Source: Metaphire vulgaris
Lineage: Eukaryota; Annelida; Clitellata; Crassiclitellata; Megascolecidae
Length of the DNA: 64,000 nucleotides
Direction: 5' to 3'
Assembly: GCA_018105865.1 (NCBI GenBank)
Contig: CM030852.1
Location: forward strand, 13,079,845-13,143,844
Below are positions 22,856-34,728 of this stretch, piece after piece. Position 1 is the stretch's first letter; every line of letters starts with the position of its first letter. The notes under the pieces were generated by a model. That model was not told the DNA's origin. It was given only the letters and a program-made list of their open reading frames with translations, and ran no database searches. Position numbers and translations under genes: made by a program.

Positions 22856-23115
22856 GACTTAGTTCCTCCTGTTCCCTCTGGAACATTGGGCGACGAGTCT
22901 TCTCCAACCTGTACGATCATTGACAACTTCTCTTGCTTTGTTTATCTCTAGCCCCATATCTTTCATGTCTTCAGCGAAAGTGTCTAATTGCCATGTTATC
23001 CTCGATCTTCCTCTGCCTCTTCTCCCATTCTCTGGTCTCCAGTTCATTGCTTGGGCTGCGGGTCTTGACGGTGGCATTCGTAAGATGTGCCCGATGTATC
23101 CGCGTCTAATCTAAT
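22856..23115 (-). mobile_element. RTE-like LINE 3' fragment
   Basis: Minus-strand peptide NGRRGRGRSRITWQLDTFAED and DRTGWRRLVAQCSRG resembles the end of non-LTR retrotransposon proteins. It is followed after the stop by a CTAAGT-type short repeat tail. Only the last ~75 codons remain. Confidence 0.8.
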
Positions 23116-23403
23116 CTGCGATTAATTACCATGGCATATTTCAGTGTTTTATCTGGACTGCCGTGCGACCGCATGGCGCACAGAGTAACTTAATGTCGTG
23201 AAATCAACTGATCACTGTGCTAAACGGGGATACAGTGATGGATTTACACCAACGCTTACTGTAATTAACTGCAAATGAACCATATTTCATTATACGCGGA
23301 ATGGCGTGGTTATAATGGTCATCATTCGATGGATGCTGGCGAACGTCAAATCATTCACTCGGCAAACAATCGTCAATTGTGGGGTGAGTCAACATGTCTT
23401 AAA

Positions 23404-23589
23404 CAGTGGCGGCTCCACCTGGGAGCCAGGGTGGCCCGTGCCCCCTTTTGAGTGTTTCCCCCCAGTACCCCCTGTTTCGGACCCTATACTTAATGCTACA
23501 TACATTAAACAACAAATGGTTGGCCCCCTCATGATTAGAAGTTGCCACCCCAGCGGCCCCCCACTTGCCAAATCCTAGAGCCGCCACTG
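23404..23589. mobile_element. hAT-type MITE, CAGTGGCGGCTC family copy 2
   Basis: Same ends and interior as copy 1; perfect 8-bp GTCTTAAA on both sides (23396-23403, 23590-23597). Confidence 0.96.
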
Positions 23590-23953
23590 GTCTTAAACAG
23601 TGCAAGTCAATCAGTAAAGCGCATGAGAAGGGGTGATATGTGATATTGTCTTAATTTGAACATTTCGTCTGCTTTGTAAGGATTTATATCAAACTTTGCA
23701 CGGTAGGCCTAAAAATCATGCATTTGTTCTGGTCATGTCACTTTCTTTCAAGTATAAAGACCCTTTCTGCATTCGTGAACCTGTTTTAGATGACTGAAAT
23801 GTTCAATACAGCTTCAATACACCGATGTTTAACTGGACAATCTCTTAACATCGGATTAGGACAAAATGCGATTAAGAGTAATAATTCCATTAGGCCTAAT
23901 ATTAGGCTCTATTGTTGTCCTCCGTTTTCAATATAAGATCAAAGTCCAAATAT

Positions 23954-26345
23954 TCAGTGCAAAAGTAAAATGTAGATTTGACTGTCAACAGTGTACATAT
24001 TCTTGAAACCAGTGATTAATTGATTTTCATCACTGTCGTAATAATATGAAATTCCCCACAATGACAAGAAGACATCGTCTGGACCTTTTCCAAAAAACTT
24101 CCTCAATGATGCAGCAATAGGATCATCGGAGGCCGAAGGAACGAAACACCAATTTTCATTAGAAACGTTGCTACATTGGAAGCTATAATCGAATGCATCA
24201 ACTCTATTTGATATAAACTGATCCACCAAACTTTCGTCAGAGGCGCTGTATTCTGCTGCCAAATGCTTGGTATTGTAGCTTCTGCTCTCCATCGTTAGCC
24301 TGAATAAATGAAAATCATTTCCTTTCTCTGGCATGTGACTCGCAATGAAGAAGGAGAAGCGTTTTATTTTCGTTGTCACAATTTCATATTCAGTTGTTCC
24401 GTTCGCGTCGGCCCTCGATTCTACTTTGAAGTCGTACATTTCACTCAGACGCAAATCAACCTGCTTGATACCCTTTCCATCATTCAAACGAAGATCGTAA
24501 GACACGAAACGAAACCAATATTGACCAAATTTTGTATTAAGTTTGTATTCAATCGTCTTTACGAATGATATTTTGCGAATGAGTGTTCCGTTGGCATTGC
24601 GCACACGTAGAGAAGATTGTCAAACCATCCAATTATTAGCAAATGTCCGTCGTTTGTGACTGTCATGAAACCTAAAGTTCCTTTTGAGGGACATGAGAAC
24701 TTGCTCATCAAATGATCTTCCCATCTTATCTGCCAGGTTCCTGTTGAGTAGCCATGCATGAAGAGTCTCTTCGTTTTCTTGCACCATTGCATGTCATATA
24801 GATCCGTGATGTCATCAGTGTTTATTATAAAGAGAAGGCTAAAGGGATGTCGGTCTTCAAAAACGCGAATATGAGATATAAAGAAAATAGAACCACTAAC
24901 ATTCCTGTCCAAATATCTACATAGGACCGTGATGAATTGGTCGAATTTAGCAAATGAAATGGCTTCATATGGATGAACATCAATAATCGTCATAAGTCGA
25001 AAATTTTCTGAAAGACACCAAAACATTTTCGTGCCAAATAATGCGTTATGTTACCATGTGATGTTTAGGTATGTCATCTACTGCAGGCGTGTCAAACTGG
25101 TGACCCGCGGGTCGGATGCGGCCCTTTACAAACTGCCCTGCGTCCCGCACAAAGATTTCTACAAATTTTAATGTTTCTTTAGCAGCACAATTTCTCAAGT
25201 CGATCGCTTATGGTAATGTTTGGGTCAACCTGTGTGTGTGTGTGTGTGTGAACAGTCTTCTTTTATGAAATTGACAAAATGTTCTCAGAGAACAAGACTT
25301 ACTGATCAACATTTGTCATCTCTGATCAAAGTAGGAACTGTTCAAACAATTCAGCCACACATGACAAATTTGTCAGCATCAAGATATGTCAAGTCTCAGG
25401 ACAAAACACTGAAACTGTTTTTTAAAAAAACTAAATTTTAAGCTTTAGAAGTTTTTCATTAAGTCTAACCAACAGCAAGTAGATGTTGCCATTTAAAGCT
25501 TTTTCAAACTACTTAGTGGCTGTATACATGAATTCCGTTGAAACAATTGTATGCACATTGGAGGCTATGTTTCTAAATTGAAGTTAAAAATGAAGCACTA
25601 AATATCACTAAATGTTAAATGATTTCAATTAGTTGTAATGTGCGCAATTAGTTTTTGTGTGTGACCTCCATGGCAATACCAATATGACCCATGCGACCCT
25701 CGGGGGCTACCTGAGTTTGACATGCCTGATCTACTGTATTTATTATCATGAAGCAGAACGTACAAATAGTAAAAGTTACATCGTGAGTCAATATGAATAA
25801 TTTATTGGCGAAACAAAGAAAACCAGTGTAATTTAACTGGTCGTCGGACATTCAATTTTAATCAAAGGCATTGTAACAACAACTGCAGTTACTCTACTCG
25901 AAGATGTACTTTGGAGTCGATATGAGATTTTATGTTTGTCAACCCAGATTTCAGTTTAATAGTAAATTTACTTATCAGAGGGTCAGGGAGCAGTCATTGG
26001 GCAAATTGATTGCCACGAATGTCAGTTATCCTTTATGGCGAAGTTGGCGAACATCGAATATAAAGTTGTCAGTGATAGTTTTGCTGTGGCTTCAAATGCA
26101 TAATTTTGCGACTACATTAGATTCCTATCTTGCTTAATCTTTGCCTTACTTTTCTCCACTGATATCACTTTATGTTCTGTGTCGGTGACTTTGTCGTAAT
26201 GGAGTGAAGCAAACGATCGATTGAAATCAACGACCAACAGAAGAATCATCGCTCGATAGAAAAAAGACGACATTTCGACTGAAAAGCGATTTAACTGAAT
26301 TTTCAACTGTTGCTCAGTCAAGATTTCACTCAGTCGCCGTTTCAC
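23954..26345 (-). pseudogene. Frameshifted copy of an unrecognised two-exon secreted-protein gene
   Basis: Exon 1 is 26150-26345 (or from the ATG at 26273). Exon 2 is 23954-25007 after a cag acceptor, with a phase-1 junction (A|GTAAGG donor). The product closely matches the intact copy at 34729-37131. The N-terminus MSSFFYRAMILLLVV looks like a signal peptide. Exon 2 shares FAKFDQFITVL, WQIRWEDHLM.KFSCPS, DGHLLI, NGTLIRKISF, FHLFRLT.ES and a terminal SQIYIL. Relative to the intact copy there are two extra bases right after LLYVC (about 24600), which breaks the frame. The intron carries a 645-bp hAT element. No known family was recognised. Could be a true pseudogene or an assembly indel. Confidence 0.75.
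25084..25728. mobile_element. hAT-type element, 645 bp
   Basis: Ends CAGGCGTGTCAAACTGG and TGAGTTTGACATGCCTG with perfect 8-bp ATCTACTG (25076-25083, 25729-25736). These ends are typical of non-autonomous hAT copies. It lies in the intron of the frameshifted gene copy, and has no equivalent in the intact copy's intron. Confidence 0.94.
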
Positions 26346-26524
26346 AAACCAATATACGCAAACTTATTCTTATTAGTGCTTCAAGCGTCGTAGGGCCACG
26401 ACAACATAAAATAGCACGTCAGCGCTTGTCCGAGAGAAGGGATGTATTGCAGTGGCATAGCAAGTGAGACATTACCCGTGTGCCCTGTAGCAAACTTAGC
26501 GCCTGGATGGAACAGAACGAGACA

Positions 26525-26604
26525 TTAACCCCTTAACCGTGTATTTAACTGTAACTCAATGTAAACCGGACGGATATATCCGGGATCCCCAGTTAAGGGG
26601 TTAA
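26525..26604. mobile_element. 80-bp TTAA-flanked MITE, copy 1
   Basis: TTAACCCCTTAACCGTG ... CCCCAGTTAAGGGGTTAA with a central GGATATATCC palindrome. Copies at 31601, 40562, 48411, 49104 and 55160. The TTAA ends resemble piggyBac-type target sites. Confidence 0.88.
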
Positions 26605-26888
26605 AAGTCATATCTTTAGCCGATTTGAAAAATTAATTGTTGAAACAAGGAAATCTCGGATCATTTAACTGGTCGTCGGAACTTAAATTGCAATCAGAGG
26701 CCTTGTAACATCGATTGAATTTTATAATAAACGGGGATTTTATTACTGGTAATAACAATGCATGTGTCTCTTATAGGAACATTGGCAAAGACACAGTTCC
26801 TGTATTTTGTTTTGGGTGGTCTTGGCCTCGCGGTCTCTATTTTACTATTGCGGTCACAGCCTTTGATGCAAGAAACCATGCATTTGAA

Positions 26889-26893
<5 letters not shown>

Positions 26894-26969
<76 letters not shown>
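26894..26969. repeat. (CA)n(TA)n microsatellite
   Basis: Uninterrupted CA repeats passing into TA repeats. Confidence 0.96.
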
Positions 26970-26973
<4 letters not shown>

Positions 26974-27035
26974 TGCAACGGCCTGGTGTCTATGAGTGAC
27001 AATAACGTCATTGTAATTAGGCCTATAAGGCAAGT

Positions 27036-27211
27036 CGGTTTTATCCAGGCGCCAGGCCTTTGGGGAAAAATTGAGGCTTTTTTGAGGGGGGGAATTTACT
27101 TGGCTGGAAGGGAAAAGGCACGTGTTTAATGCAAAATTTGTGTAAGTAAATGGAGGAATGTTGAGGCTTTGGAGGGAAAATCTCCCCCTGACAGGCCTAG
27201 ATAAAGCACTG
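27036..27211. mobile_element. hAT-type MITE ('CAGTGTTTTATCC' family) copy 2
   Basis: Interior matches 22209-22405 (CCAGGCCTTTGGGG, AAAAGGCAC, GCAAAATTTGTGTAAGT). Flanks AGGCAAGT / AAGCAAGT, one mismatch. Its 5' terminal bases are altered. Confidence 0.85.
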
Positions 27212-27419
27212 AAGCAAGTGAACGTTTTGACTGCTAAAAGCGCAGTTCTTCCCCTCCAGCGACCTTATTGCTAGTCACAGAGCTCTATTACTATTACAGG
27301 GAAGAGGCAAAATAAATACAAGACTCGACCGAACGTCTTACGCGTATTTTACTTCTGATGATAAAATACAAATAATACGCGTGCGGTAGCATTTCGTACG
27401 TTAAAATAAGTTGCCTCGT

Positions 27420-27551
27420 CAATGTTCCCTCTAATTCTTGAGGGTCCATGTGCGCAAGAAATTTCTCTTGGGCAACAATTTCCCAATTGACTAACTTTTG
27501 GGCAATTTTACTACGCGCAAGGAAAGAAACTCGTGTGTGGCTATATATACA

Positions 27552-27586
<35 letters not shown>

Positions 27587-27907
27587 AAACAGGGTATTAA
27601 TTATATAGTACTTTTGTGGTCTATAAAACTTGAGATACAAGAAACCAGCTATATCTAGACCCCTCTTATCTCTCGATTGATTTTGTAGACATTTGACAGA
27701 GAATAGATTCTAGCGTCATTTCAAATGGCTCACCATTTTTCGTGGCATTTTGAATGCTCTAGAATAAAAGTGAGGCAGAATATATTGACAATTCTAGTAC
27801 AGTTTGACTCAGCTAAGTTGGGGACACACGAAAATGTGGTTTTAATTTGTTTCATCACTCTTCTGAATTTTGCATATCAGCCTACTGTATCACTAGTCTT
27901 TGCATTG

Positions 27908-27957
<50 letters not shown>

Positions 27958-28249
27958 CCAATGTATATATTTATATAAAATTAAGTTCGACCATAATAAC
28001 CACTTGCTAAGTGTTAAAAAAGTGGTAATTACCTTTTCTCCGCTTGTCAGGCATTTTATGGACGACGATAAATACAGTATAGACCTACAAGTCATGTGGT
28101 GGTGATTACCTTTTTTGTAAAATATTTGGACAATTTTTCGTAAAAAATAAAACCTCCTGCACATTTTTTGGGCAATAGAAAATTATTTTTGGGCGCACGG
28201 CTGCCGTTTTTTGGCGCGCGCCCTCGCGCCCACGTTAGAGGGAACATTG
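27420..28249. mobile_element. Long inverted-repeat element, about 830 bp, with (AT)n tracts
   Basis: Ends CAATGTTCCCTCTAA and TTAGAGGGAACATTG; inner GGGCGCACGG/GCGCGCGCC near the right end. (AT)n tracts at 27541-27585 and 27908-27956 lie inside. End sequence is of the hAT type known from many animals, but no clear target duplication is visible here. Confidence 0.75.
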
Positions 28250-28339
28250 CTCGCAGTTGCCTATTGTTGTCATGCCGTAACCAGAGAGGTCATCTAATGT
28301 GATAATTTCCAATCTCTGAAAGCGTCCTGATTGCCTGCA

Positions 28340-28530
28340 CGTTGTACCCCTCTTCCTTGCCCCAAACCCCACCCCGCAACCTCTGCCCAACCCTTTCCCT
28401 CGCTCCTCACACCCCCGCACCCTCCTCCTCCCGCTCGTAAAACCGCAAAACCCCTGCTTCCAAACCCGCACAACCCCATCCCTCCTCTCAAACCCTCTCC
28501 CTCCCGACCCGACCCGACCCTCACCCTCTT
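28340..28530. repeat. C-rich low-complexity tract
   Basis: C-rich plus strand downstream of noggin, similar in composition to 4141-4690. A GCGGTCCGCGGGCCGCAG hAT-like end follows near 28716. Confidence 0.7.
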
Positions 28531-28876
28531 CTCCCAACACACTCTCTGCCCAATGAAACTAACATGATATAAAATATTTGGTGCTCAGATATAAATATTT
28601 AATAACCATTTCTAAGATTTTCAAGTAAAATGTCATGTTTCCATAGAATATTTCAAATTAAGCCTATCTCACTTTCTGTCCTCGCTGGTCGCGTTGAATC
28701 CGTTGGCGGCCCGCATGCGGTCCGCGGGCCGCAGTTTGCCACCCTCTGCCTTAAAGTGTTACTGTAAATCCTGATTACATTACAGTGTCGCTGATTCCAG
28801 GGCAAATCGAAATGCAATTATTGTAAGACTACTGTGAGAGATGGTTGCGCTCTGATTAATTAACGTTCGTTCCTCC

Positions 28877-29750
28877 TCAACAGCTGCATCTGCAATCCGT
28901 AACGACCGGATAGACGATCCGTATCCACTGGCACCGTCCCTGCGACTGGACAGTGCCACCACAGCACCCGCTTCGACGTCGACCTCTCCGGCTTGCAGGA
29001 CATTCCGGGCGGAAAGGAGCACGACCGGGACCCGCCGCCACTCCTGCCCCTGGAGCAGTCGCCCTGGCGGATCCAGCGCGGCCAGAACGTCCGTCCCAGA
29101 TCGAGCCATCGGCGGTGGACGGGGCAGTAGGTGTAGGCGGCCAGGTAGGTCCGTAGCAGCATCCGTTGTCTCTTACCGCCGCCGAGCTTTCCTAGACTTC
29201 TACCTCCGGGAAATTGGTCGAACTTGGGAAATCGAAACGACGTCGAGATGTTCTCGATGGCGGCATAGGTGTAGAAGAGCGTCCCGTTCGGGTGTTTCAC
29301 GCTGTCTTCCGGGCGTCCGATCGACATAAACGACCCGTCGAAGTCGTCGCCGAGTATCGCCGCCAGGACCCGAGGGTCGCGGTCGGCCCTGGTCGGCAGC
29401 GAGTCCTTGTCCGCAAACCCCGGAAGCGGCGGGCGAGGAGGAGGCAGGTCGTCGGAGACGGTCAGCCTCCAGGGGGACGGCCCGAGTCGCCTCCGGCCCG
29501 TCTTCGACCCGGTGCCGCCGGTCCACGCTCGAGGCCCTTCGTCGGCGTTCGGCTTTAGGAGGACGTGGGGCGGAAGAATCGCCGTCGAGGCCGTCGACGA
29601 CGACGACGACGACATCATCAAGACGACTAAGGTTGTCGTTGTGATGAGTAGAAGTCGTTGCGCAGTCGTCGTCGTCGTTGTTTGCCGACAGCTGATGAGG
29701 AAAAATTGACCGGAAAGATCTAAGTCTTCGCTCGATAACGAACGTTTCAT
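28877..29750 (-). CDS. NOG: Noggin (secreted BMP antagonist), single exon, one frameshift
   Basis: Noggin binds BMP ligands outside the cell and blocks receptor contact. The reading frame opens at 29750 (context CAAAATGA). It has a hydrophobic segment at residues 33-46, then a low-complexity Ser/Thr stretch. Family landmarks follow: ILGDDFDGSFMSIGRPED (the conserved LGG.YD.GFM..PPED region), GGGKRQRMLL, then the cystine-knot domain TYCPVHRRWLDLGRTFWPRW with SCSFPPGMSCKPE and VLWWHC. Nine cysteines in noggin spacing are present if the frame is changed by one base at about 28946-28952 (one extra base after the TGT of WWHC). The -1 continuation then reads RCQWIRIVYPVVTDC and ends CSC-stop at 28877, the canonical noggin terminus. 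Without the shift the frame ends at 28861 with unrelated residues. Intron-less as in vertebrate noggins; about 290 residues. The clean downstream frame argues for a sequencing error. Confidence 0.93.
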
Positions 29751-29786
29751 TTTGTAGCCGAGTCACCTTCAAAATAACACAACAAC

Positions 29787-30010
29787 AATTCATATCTTAA
29801 TAATGCATCAATTCATGTTTTAGTATTGTATTAATTAATTCATACCTTAACAATGCATCAATTCATGTTTTAGTATTGTATTAATTAATTCATACCTTAA
29901 CAATGCATCAATTAATGTTTTAGTATTGTATTAATTAATTAATATCTTAATGCATCAATTCATGTTTTAGTATTGTATTAATTAATTAATATCTTAACAA
30001 TGCATCAATT
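29787..30010. repeat. AT-rich tandem repeat, about 57-bp unit x 4-5
   Basis: Units share CAATTCATGTTTTAGTATTG and TATTAATTAATTCATACC. The array starts within 40 bp upstream of the noggin start codon, so it occupies the presumed promoter/5' leader. Confidence 0.93.
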
Positions 30011-30443
30011 CATTCTTAGCAATGTATAAATACCTATTTAAACCTTAAACCTAAAACCTAACTGTATGTATCAATGTGTGTATATAACTATTATTAATTT
30101 TTACTTTAATAAGTATATTATTATAGGTATACGAACCCGTACAACTATGTACGCAATTTAAAATTTTTGTCTCACAGCCAAGGAGCGTTTAACCCCAAAA
30201 CTCCCTTCTTTGGCTACGCTGAGAACAGCCAAGTTGGGGAGAGGTAGCCCCCAAACCCACCCACCCCTTGGCTACGCCACTGCGATTAATCGGTTATAAA
30301 GTATCGCAATGTGGTGCGCGACCATTTTAGTTGATATATTGGATATAACGTACCTCGGATAAAGGTGCTAAATTTGATAGACGCTAAGTTCTCTATAAAA
30401 AAGTTCTACTGTATTCAAAATAGTCTCAATTATGCAGTTCTAG

Positions 30444-30500
<57 letters not shown>

Positions 30501-30502
<2 letters not shown>

Positions 30503-30879
30503 GCGTAGCGACGGGGAGTATATCGGCATATACAGCTGTGTCAAAAAAGTCCTGCACCGTTTCACGCTCCTCACAAAATGAGGATCCATAAGGCAATCAC
30601 ACAATAATTAAAATTTTTACCAAAAACATCAATGTTGAAATATTTGAGATTTTATCCTAAATCATTAATGGTTATTTAGCTATTCATAAAAAAACAAAAA
30701 TCCCAAAATCCTATAAACGTGCAGGACTTTTTCACAGAGCTGTATACCCCCAAAAATCAGGCTATCTTAAAATTGTTAATGTGTTTTTAAGATTTTCTAA
30801 GTTTTTAAAGATTTATCCCTCCCCAAATCACAGTAGGCCTACTGTATACCCCCCCATCAAATTCCTGGCTACGCCTCTG
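30501..30879. mobile_element. 'GGCGTAGCGACGGG' hAT-type MITE with a nested mariner-like MITE
   Basis: The outer element has GGCGTAGCGACGGGGAGTAT at left and ATTCCTGGCTACGCCTCTG at right. It is split at 30533-30742 by a TA-flanked element with ends CAGCTGTGTCAAAAAAGTCC / GGACTTTTTCACAGAGCTG. Removing the insert restores a normal outer copy. Confidence 0.88.
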
Positions 30880-31600
30880 ATGTGCGTGTATGTGTATTCG
30901 TTAATTAACCCTGCTACGGTCTATCGAAGCTGTTTGTGACATTGAGATATCTTTTATCTATTTGCGTGGCTTAAATTTAAACAATCGAGATAAGCATTCG
31001 GGAGTAGCTTTCTTCTCAACACGGACCGTGTTTAATTGGGGTGTTTCCACTCGACCGACCGGTGACAGCGAAAAATGTGCGAAAGCGTAAATAAACGAAT
31101 CTTTCGCGTTTGATTTGTTCTGAAATTTCTAAACAAATAACACTTATCTCTCTTTGACGATCGCAAGAATTTAGCACGCATTTAAGGGATGTCCGCCCAC
31201 GCCGTGAAAGAGTTACATTTCATTATTCACATTCAATTTACTAAATGTCTAAGTAAGAAACTTATCCAATTAATTTAACTCTTTGATGTATCAAGGACTT
31301 GCTGTATGTTAATTTTGTCTGCTAATTATTTCATATTTATAATTTACTAGGTTACTACCGCATTCTTAGGGTAGCTCCGTGCGGGAACATTGTTCCCCTT
31401 TTGGTACCTATTGATTCCAACTTATGCATTCAGTAAGACGCAGGATATTAATTTCTAAGTAAGAACAATTTTGTTTGGTTGTTTTCTCTCTTAGATAGTA
31501 ACTTAAGCCATATAATTGACTGCACATTATGTTCTTCAGATAGACTGTTTTAAATTAATTTTAACACTTTGGCTTTTTGTCTCTGAAGGAACTGAAGACA

Positions 31601-31676
31601 TTAACTGTTTTTATATTTAACTGTAACTCAATGTAAAATGGACGGATATATCCGGGATCCCCAGTTAAGGGGTTAA
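31601..31676. mobile_element. TTAA-flanked MITE, copy 2
   Basis: Same core as 26525-26604, with a degenerate left end. From 30890 to 31600 I see only AT-rich sequence with no gene. Confidence 0.82.
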
Positions 31677-32025
31677 CTATTTATTGATTACTTTACTATA
31701 TACTCTAATGATATCTCTACGCCTGTTCATTTATGAGTTGGAGGCAATACACTTTGCTTACTTACTTACATACATTTCACAGTAAACCCAACATGCAAAG
31801 GCTAGCATCCACGTGTATCTAAATGATCGATTCCATGGAATAATCACAGCGACAGCCCATGGAACTTGAATACTATGAGGACCCGTGGAGCACTGGACTA
31901 CAAAACGAGTCCTAGAAGTCACGGTTGCAGCATTCCTGCTACTCAATTTGATCAGTTATTAAGATTCGGCCCAGTTTTTCTATGCAATCCATTAGAGAAA
32001 ATGTCAAGACAAATAATAAAACAGT

Positions 32026-32324
32026 CAGTGGCGGTTCCAGGATTTCTTGTTGGAGGGGATGAATGAATTCATAGAAACTTGGTGGGGATGGATGAAAATG
32101 GAAGAGGAAAAGGCTAAATTTGCCGAAAAGGGCTGAAAAAAAGTAATTTTCCTCTATTTTCCTCTAATTTTACTGCATTTTACCGACAAAAATGGGTTGA
32201 CAAGCTAAAAAGGTCATCCCCGGCTAGTTTTACTAGATTTTTACCCAAAAGCAAAACAAATAAGTCCGAAAGTCCGGTGGGGAGGGATGCATCCCCACTC
32301 ATCCCCCACGTGGAACCGCCACTG
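32026..32324. mobile_element. hAT-type MITE, CAGTGGCGGTTC family, 299 bp
   Basis: Ends CAGTGGCGGTTCCAGG and TGGAACCGCCACTG with perfect 8-bp AAAACAGT (32018-32025, 32325-32332). Confidence 0.94.
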
Positions 32325-32513
32325 AAAACAGTAATACATGCTCACCTGAGGGACCCATACAGTTTAGTCACTCTCAAGGGCCCTTGAAATTCAGGAATAG
32401 GATGGAATTTGCGAAACAACATGCATGAAAGTGAACGAGTTAAGTAATCGCGTTAAGAACCCGAGAAGATTAGACAAAACATGTCCATGGTATCGCCAGG
32501 AGTCGACGCTGAC

Positions 32514-32752
32514 CAGGGGCGTAGCGACGGGGGATATATCGGTATATATAGGCTACCCTTAAAATCTGTCTACCTTAAAGTTTTAAATGTGCTTTTAAGA
32601 TTTTAAAAGTTATTTAAGATTTATACCCCCCACAAATCACATTATGCCCTTTGAAAATCAGTGGTTCTCACACAGGGCAGTCCCTACTGAGCCACTTTAA
32701 ACCTTGTTAAATTATATTATATTATTAAATCAAATTCCTGGCCACGTCACTG
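32514..32752. mobile_element. 'GGGGCGTAGC' hAT-type MITE carrying a LINE-tail-like block
   Basis: Starts CAGGGGCGTAGCGACGGG and ends ATTCCTGGCCACGTCACTG, flanked by GACGCTGA(C) on both sides. At 32665-32735 it contains AGTGGTTCTCACACAGGGCAG...GAGCCACTTTAAA plus a short TTATATTATT tail, the same block that ends LINE-like repeats elsewhere. Confidence 0.85.
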
Positions 32753-32911
32753 GACGCTGACTTCATGGAACATAAAGAAAACATCGCTCAGATTTATATT
32801 TAGCATTTATCCATTTAACTCACTGATCGCTGTTTGGATGAACGATATCCGAACGATAACTATTAATTAACCGTCGATACTTTTCGTTACAAACCCATTC
32901 ACTATTCTGCC

Positions 32912-32945
32912 TATATAAACCGGTTGCGACGCCTACTCAACTACA
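32912..32945 (+). promoter_or_regulatory. Possible TATA-type core promoter
   Basis: CTATATAAAC followed about 25-30 bp later by CTACTCAACTAC (initiator-like), in a CpG-richer pocket (32880-33170). No gene is assigned to it. Chance occurrence is possible. Confidence 0.2.
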
Positions 32946-33390
32946 ACAACGTCGATGATAATGCAGTAAACAACGACGACGACAACGACGACGATTAAAC
33001 AGTTGCTGTTCACGCCGGACGACAGAAACATTTTACCGTCGGCGTCGGTTCTCTTATCCGGTTCGCGGCGAACCAACTCGAAGTCGGTTCGCGGAGACCG
33101 CTTTGAAGACGCATGCACCTAGCGAACGTCACCGCTCCGTTAGCCAGAGTCCCTCTGCTATACTAGCAGCCGCTAGGCAGTTAGCAGCTCTCCTCCGATA
33201 GATGGCGCCAGAATTCTGAAATCCAGTAATATGCAAACGTCACGCGATCGAGCCAGTGGGCGGCTCCAGGATTTGGCAAGTGGGGTGCTTGATTTACCGA
33301 GGGGTGGGGTTTAGCCCTCACTGATCGAGGTCGACCCCCCAGTGATGAAACGAAAATTGGTTTTGACTCCAATTCCTCTCGCTCTCTGGC

Positions 33391-33435
<45 letters not shown>
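33391..33435. repeat. (CT)n microsatellite
   Basis: About 22 CT units. A fragment of the CAGTGGCGGCTC MITE lies just upstream at 33252-33300. Confidence 0.95.
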
Positions 33436-33439
<4 letters not shown>

Positions 33440-33837
33440 GTTAATAATTAAAGCATTATAGGGTCCCGAAGAGGGGCGATGTTTAGGCATTCAATGGGGT
33501 CGGGTGTCCGGGTCCCCCCGTGTGGAGACGCCACTGCATCGCCAATCCATGGCCAGGCCAATCGCGGACTCTGGGGCCACCCCCCAGTCAGTGACAGTGC
33601 ATAGACGTTTTGACATCTGTCTCCACCGTTTAATCGGTATGCCTTCCGCCGCCCCAGCAATCATTGACAGTCGTTGGGTCCAAATGTCACTAAAGTTATT
33701 TTACCCGAGCCATCGGCGCCACGTTTAGCCAAAAGCCGATAGGTGGCATGACCCATAAACGCCACTTCCTTCTTTCCAATTTGCCAGTTCCAAATCATTT
33801 TTGAAACTAGGTGATTGGATGATGATGTTGAACAAGA

Positions 33838-33928
33838 AAGAAGAAGAAGAAAGAAGAAGAATGAAAAAGAAGCAGTCAAGAAGAGAGGATCGACATGGAA
33901 GAAGAAGAAGAAGAAGAAGGAACAAGAA

Positions 33929-33995
<67 letters not shown>

Positions 33996-34054
33996 TAAAT
34001 CCATAGTCCGATGATTTCGGTGATGATGATGATGATGATGATAGTGGTACCTGT

Positions 34055-34100
<46 letters not shown>

Positions 34101-34112
34101 TCCAGATGATGA
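33838..34112. repeat. GAA and GAT triplet repeat block
   Basis: GAA/AAG-rich tract passing into two (GAT)n arrays. Long ORFs on both strands are repeat translations. From 34115 to 34728 there is AT-rich sequence with no recognised feature. Confidence 0.95.
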
Positions 34113-34728
34113 TGATTGACGAACATGGAATATGCTACCTTAAAAGAACTAAACTTTATGGAAAAAACTATAGGAAATCTTTAGCCAAACTTATATTAGT
34201 GCAGAAATAAAAAAGAAAAATTATAACTGAGATGCAAAAATCCGTTTTAAAAAATTAGCTTAAGTTGTCAATCAAGTAACCAAAATATTTTTTGGAATTT
34301 TGAGTTTTGACAATTGAGTAGAATCGATTTCAAACAATTTTAATATTTGACATAGGCCTATATCCAGTGGCATAATGATTCCGGAATGGGGGCACTTCGA
34401 TATATTCAGGTGAAAAATTCTTGAAGAAAAAAGCCTGGTGGCAGTATTAAATTACCATACACCATCATATTACCTACTCCCCAAACCAGTACATTAAAAA
34501 TAAATCAAACTAATTGAATCATGAAGCAATCATGACGCCAAATGTGAAAGGTTGAAAGTGCAATGCTGCTACAATATGCTACAAAGTCATAGAATTTAAA
34601 ATGTCCGCTCTCAGTCTAAATAATCATCAATTTCTTCATCGCTGTCTCTGGGTTGAATCTCCTGAACTACTTCAAGCGCGTCACTATATGATCATTGTCC
34701 AGCTTTTTCAAGATCAAAATCCAAATGT

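Noticed and set aside
29214..29709. Plus-strand ORFs over noggin and a -1 frame 197-codon ORF (29200-29793)
   Set aside because: Shadows of the noggin coding sequence; arginine-rich, no motifs, and the minus-strand frame matches noggin throughout.
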